Of a DNA stretch of 64,000 bases, positions 63,601-64,000 are shown one piece after another. A program made the position numbers and the translations under genes. The notes beneath the pieces are model-generated. The model was not told the DNA's origin, ran no database searches, and saw nothing but the letters and a program-made list of their open reading frames with translations. Origin of the DNA: Paralichthys olivaceus (lineage: Eukaryota; Chordata; Actinopteri; Pleuronectiformes; Paralichthyidae); the NCBI RefSeq assembly GCF_024713975.1, contig NC_091095.1:2144001-2208000 (forward strand). Reading direction: 5' to 3'. Each line of letters begins with the position of its first letter. Within the stretch, counting starts at the first letter, position 1.

Positions 63601-64000
63601 CAGCCCCAACAACCACAACTACAGCTCTGACTACAACTACAGCCCCAACAACCACAACTACAGCTTCAACTACAACAACTACCGCTTCAACTACAACAAC
63701 TACAGCCCCAACCACAACAACTACAACTCCAACCACAACTACAGCTTCAACTACAGCTCCAACCACAACAACTACAGCTTCAACAACAATAACCACAGCT
63801 CCAACTACAACAACTACAGCCCCAACAACCACAATTACAGCAACAACTGCAACAACTACAGCCCCAACAACCACAACTACAACTACAGCTTCAACTACAG
63901 CTCCAACTACAACAACTACAGCCCCAACAACCACAACTACAGCTCTGACTACAACTACAGCCCCAACAACCACAACTACAGCTTCAACTACTGCTCCAAC
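60625..64000 (+). CDS. giant Thr-rich mucin-like exon, copy 2 (runs off window)
   Basis: Second copy of the Thr-rich coding block. It begins after the same acceptor (60,621-60,624) with the same leading codons (ACA ACT after the split Val) and stays open to the window end. I saw no in-frame stop. Early units differ from copy 1 (for example TTTTTTP and TPT variants, and TTGAT near 60,638-60,652). The block near 63,450-64,000 matches the distal part of copy 1, sharing the ITATTATTTAP and ALTTTTAP markers. It could be a second PTS exon of the same mucin gene or the PTS exon of a tandem paralogue. The 3' end is not in the window. Confidence 0.5.

Noticed and set aside
60413-63973. Minus-strand Val-rich frame of 1,186 codons ending in a non-repeat tail
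   Set aside because: It mirrors the antisense frame of copy 1. The tail (KRHYEKEKKSLGILNNKLLHYNR) lies in the intron-like flank on the other strand, and poly-Val proteins of this kind are not known.

Overview
The window is vertebrate nuclear DNA, almost certainly from a ray-finned (teleost) fish. It holds intron-split genes with GT-AG junctions, many long (CA)n microsatellites, tRNA-derived SINEs and other interspersed repeats typical of teleosts, and compact introns. No prokaryotic, organellar or viral gene was recognised.

Three single-copy genes can be assembled exon by exon. dnajc19 (+, CDS 10,100-12,128, 6 coding exons, 116 aa) encodes the J-protein of the mitochondrial import motor. fxr1 (-, CDS 22,575-14,456, 18 coding exons, 699 aa) encodes a fragile-X-family RNA-binding protein. 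ttc14 (-, CDS 47,335-39,661, 12 coding exons, about 785 aa) encodes an S1 plus TPR protein with a Ser/Arg/Lys-rich tail. The order and orientation ttc14> fxr1> <dnajc19 (mirrored here) is the same block found beside SOX2/SOX2OT in mammals (human 3q26). The first 10 kb would therefore face sox2 and may lie in its regulatory domain. It contains AT-rich, conserved-looking non-coding DNA, including a composite SOX-POU site at 6,917-6,934. The 16-kb gap between fxr1 and ttc14 holds no recognisable gene, only repeats and several candidate conserved non-coding blocks.

The right end (48.9-64 kb) is the most unusual part. A segment is tandemly duplicated with a period of about 10 kb. Each copy carries an intron-like flank followed by a giant open block of Thr-rich, mucin-like repeats (Thr runs broken by Ala-Pro, Ala-Ser and Pro). 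Copy 1 can be read as one exon of 7,971 bases (50,111-58,081) that begins and ends in phase 1. Copy 2 starts at 60,625 and runs off the window. The repeat frame ends in a non-repetitive tail and a good splice donor. A short candidate terminal exon with a stop and an AATAAA lies just downstream of copy 1. No signal-peptide exon or cysteine-rich mucin domain was found, so this is a partial or unresolved secreted or cell-surface mucin-like gene.

Other structures of note are an 18-bp minisatellite of about 58 copies (7.8-8.85 kb), a perfect 20-bp-stem hairpin in dnajc19 intron 2, tandem NAGNAG acceptors in fxr1 and ttc14, a muscle-type cassette exon in fxr1, and a miR-25/92-type seed match near the fxr1 3' end.
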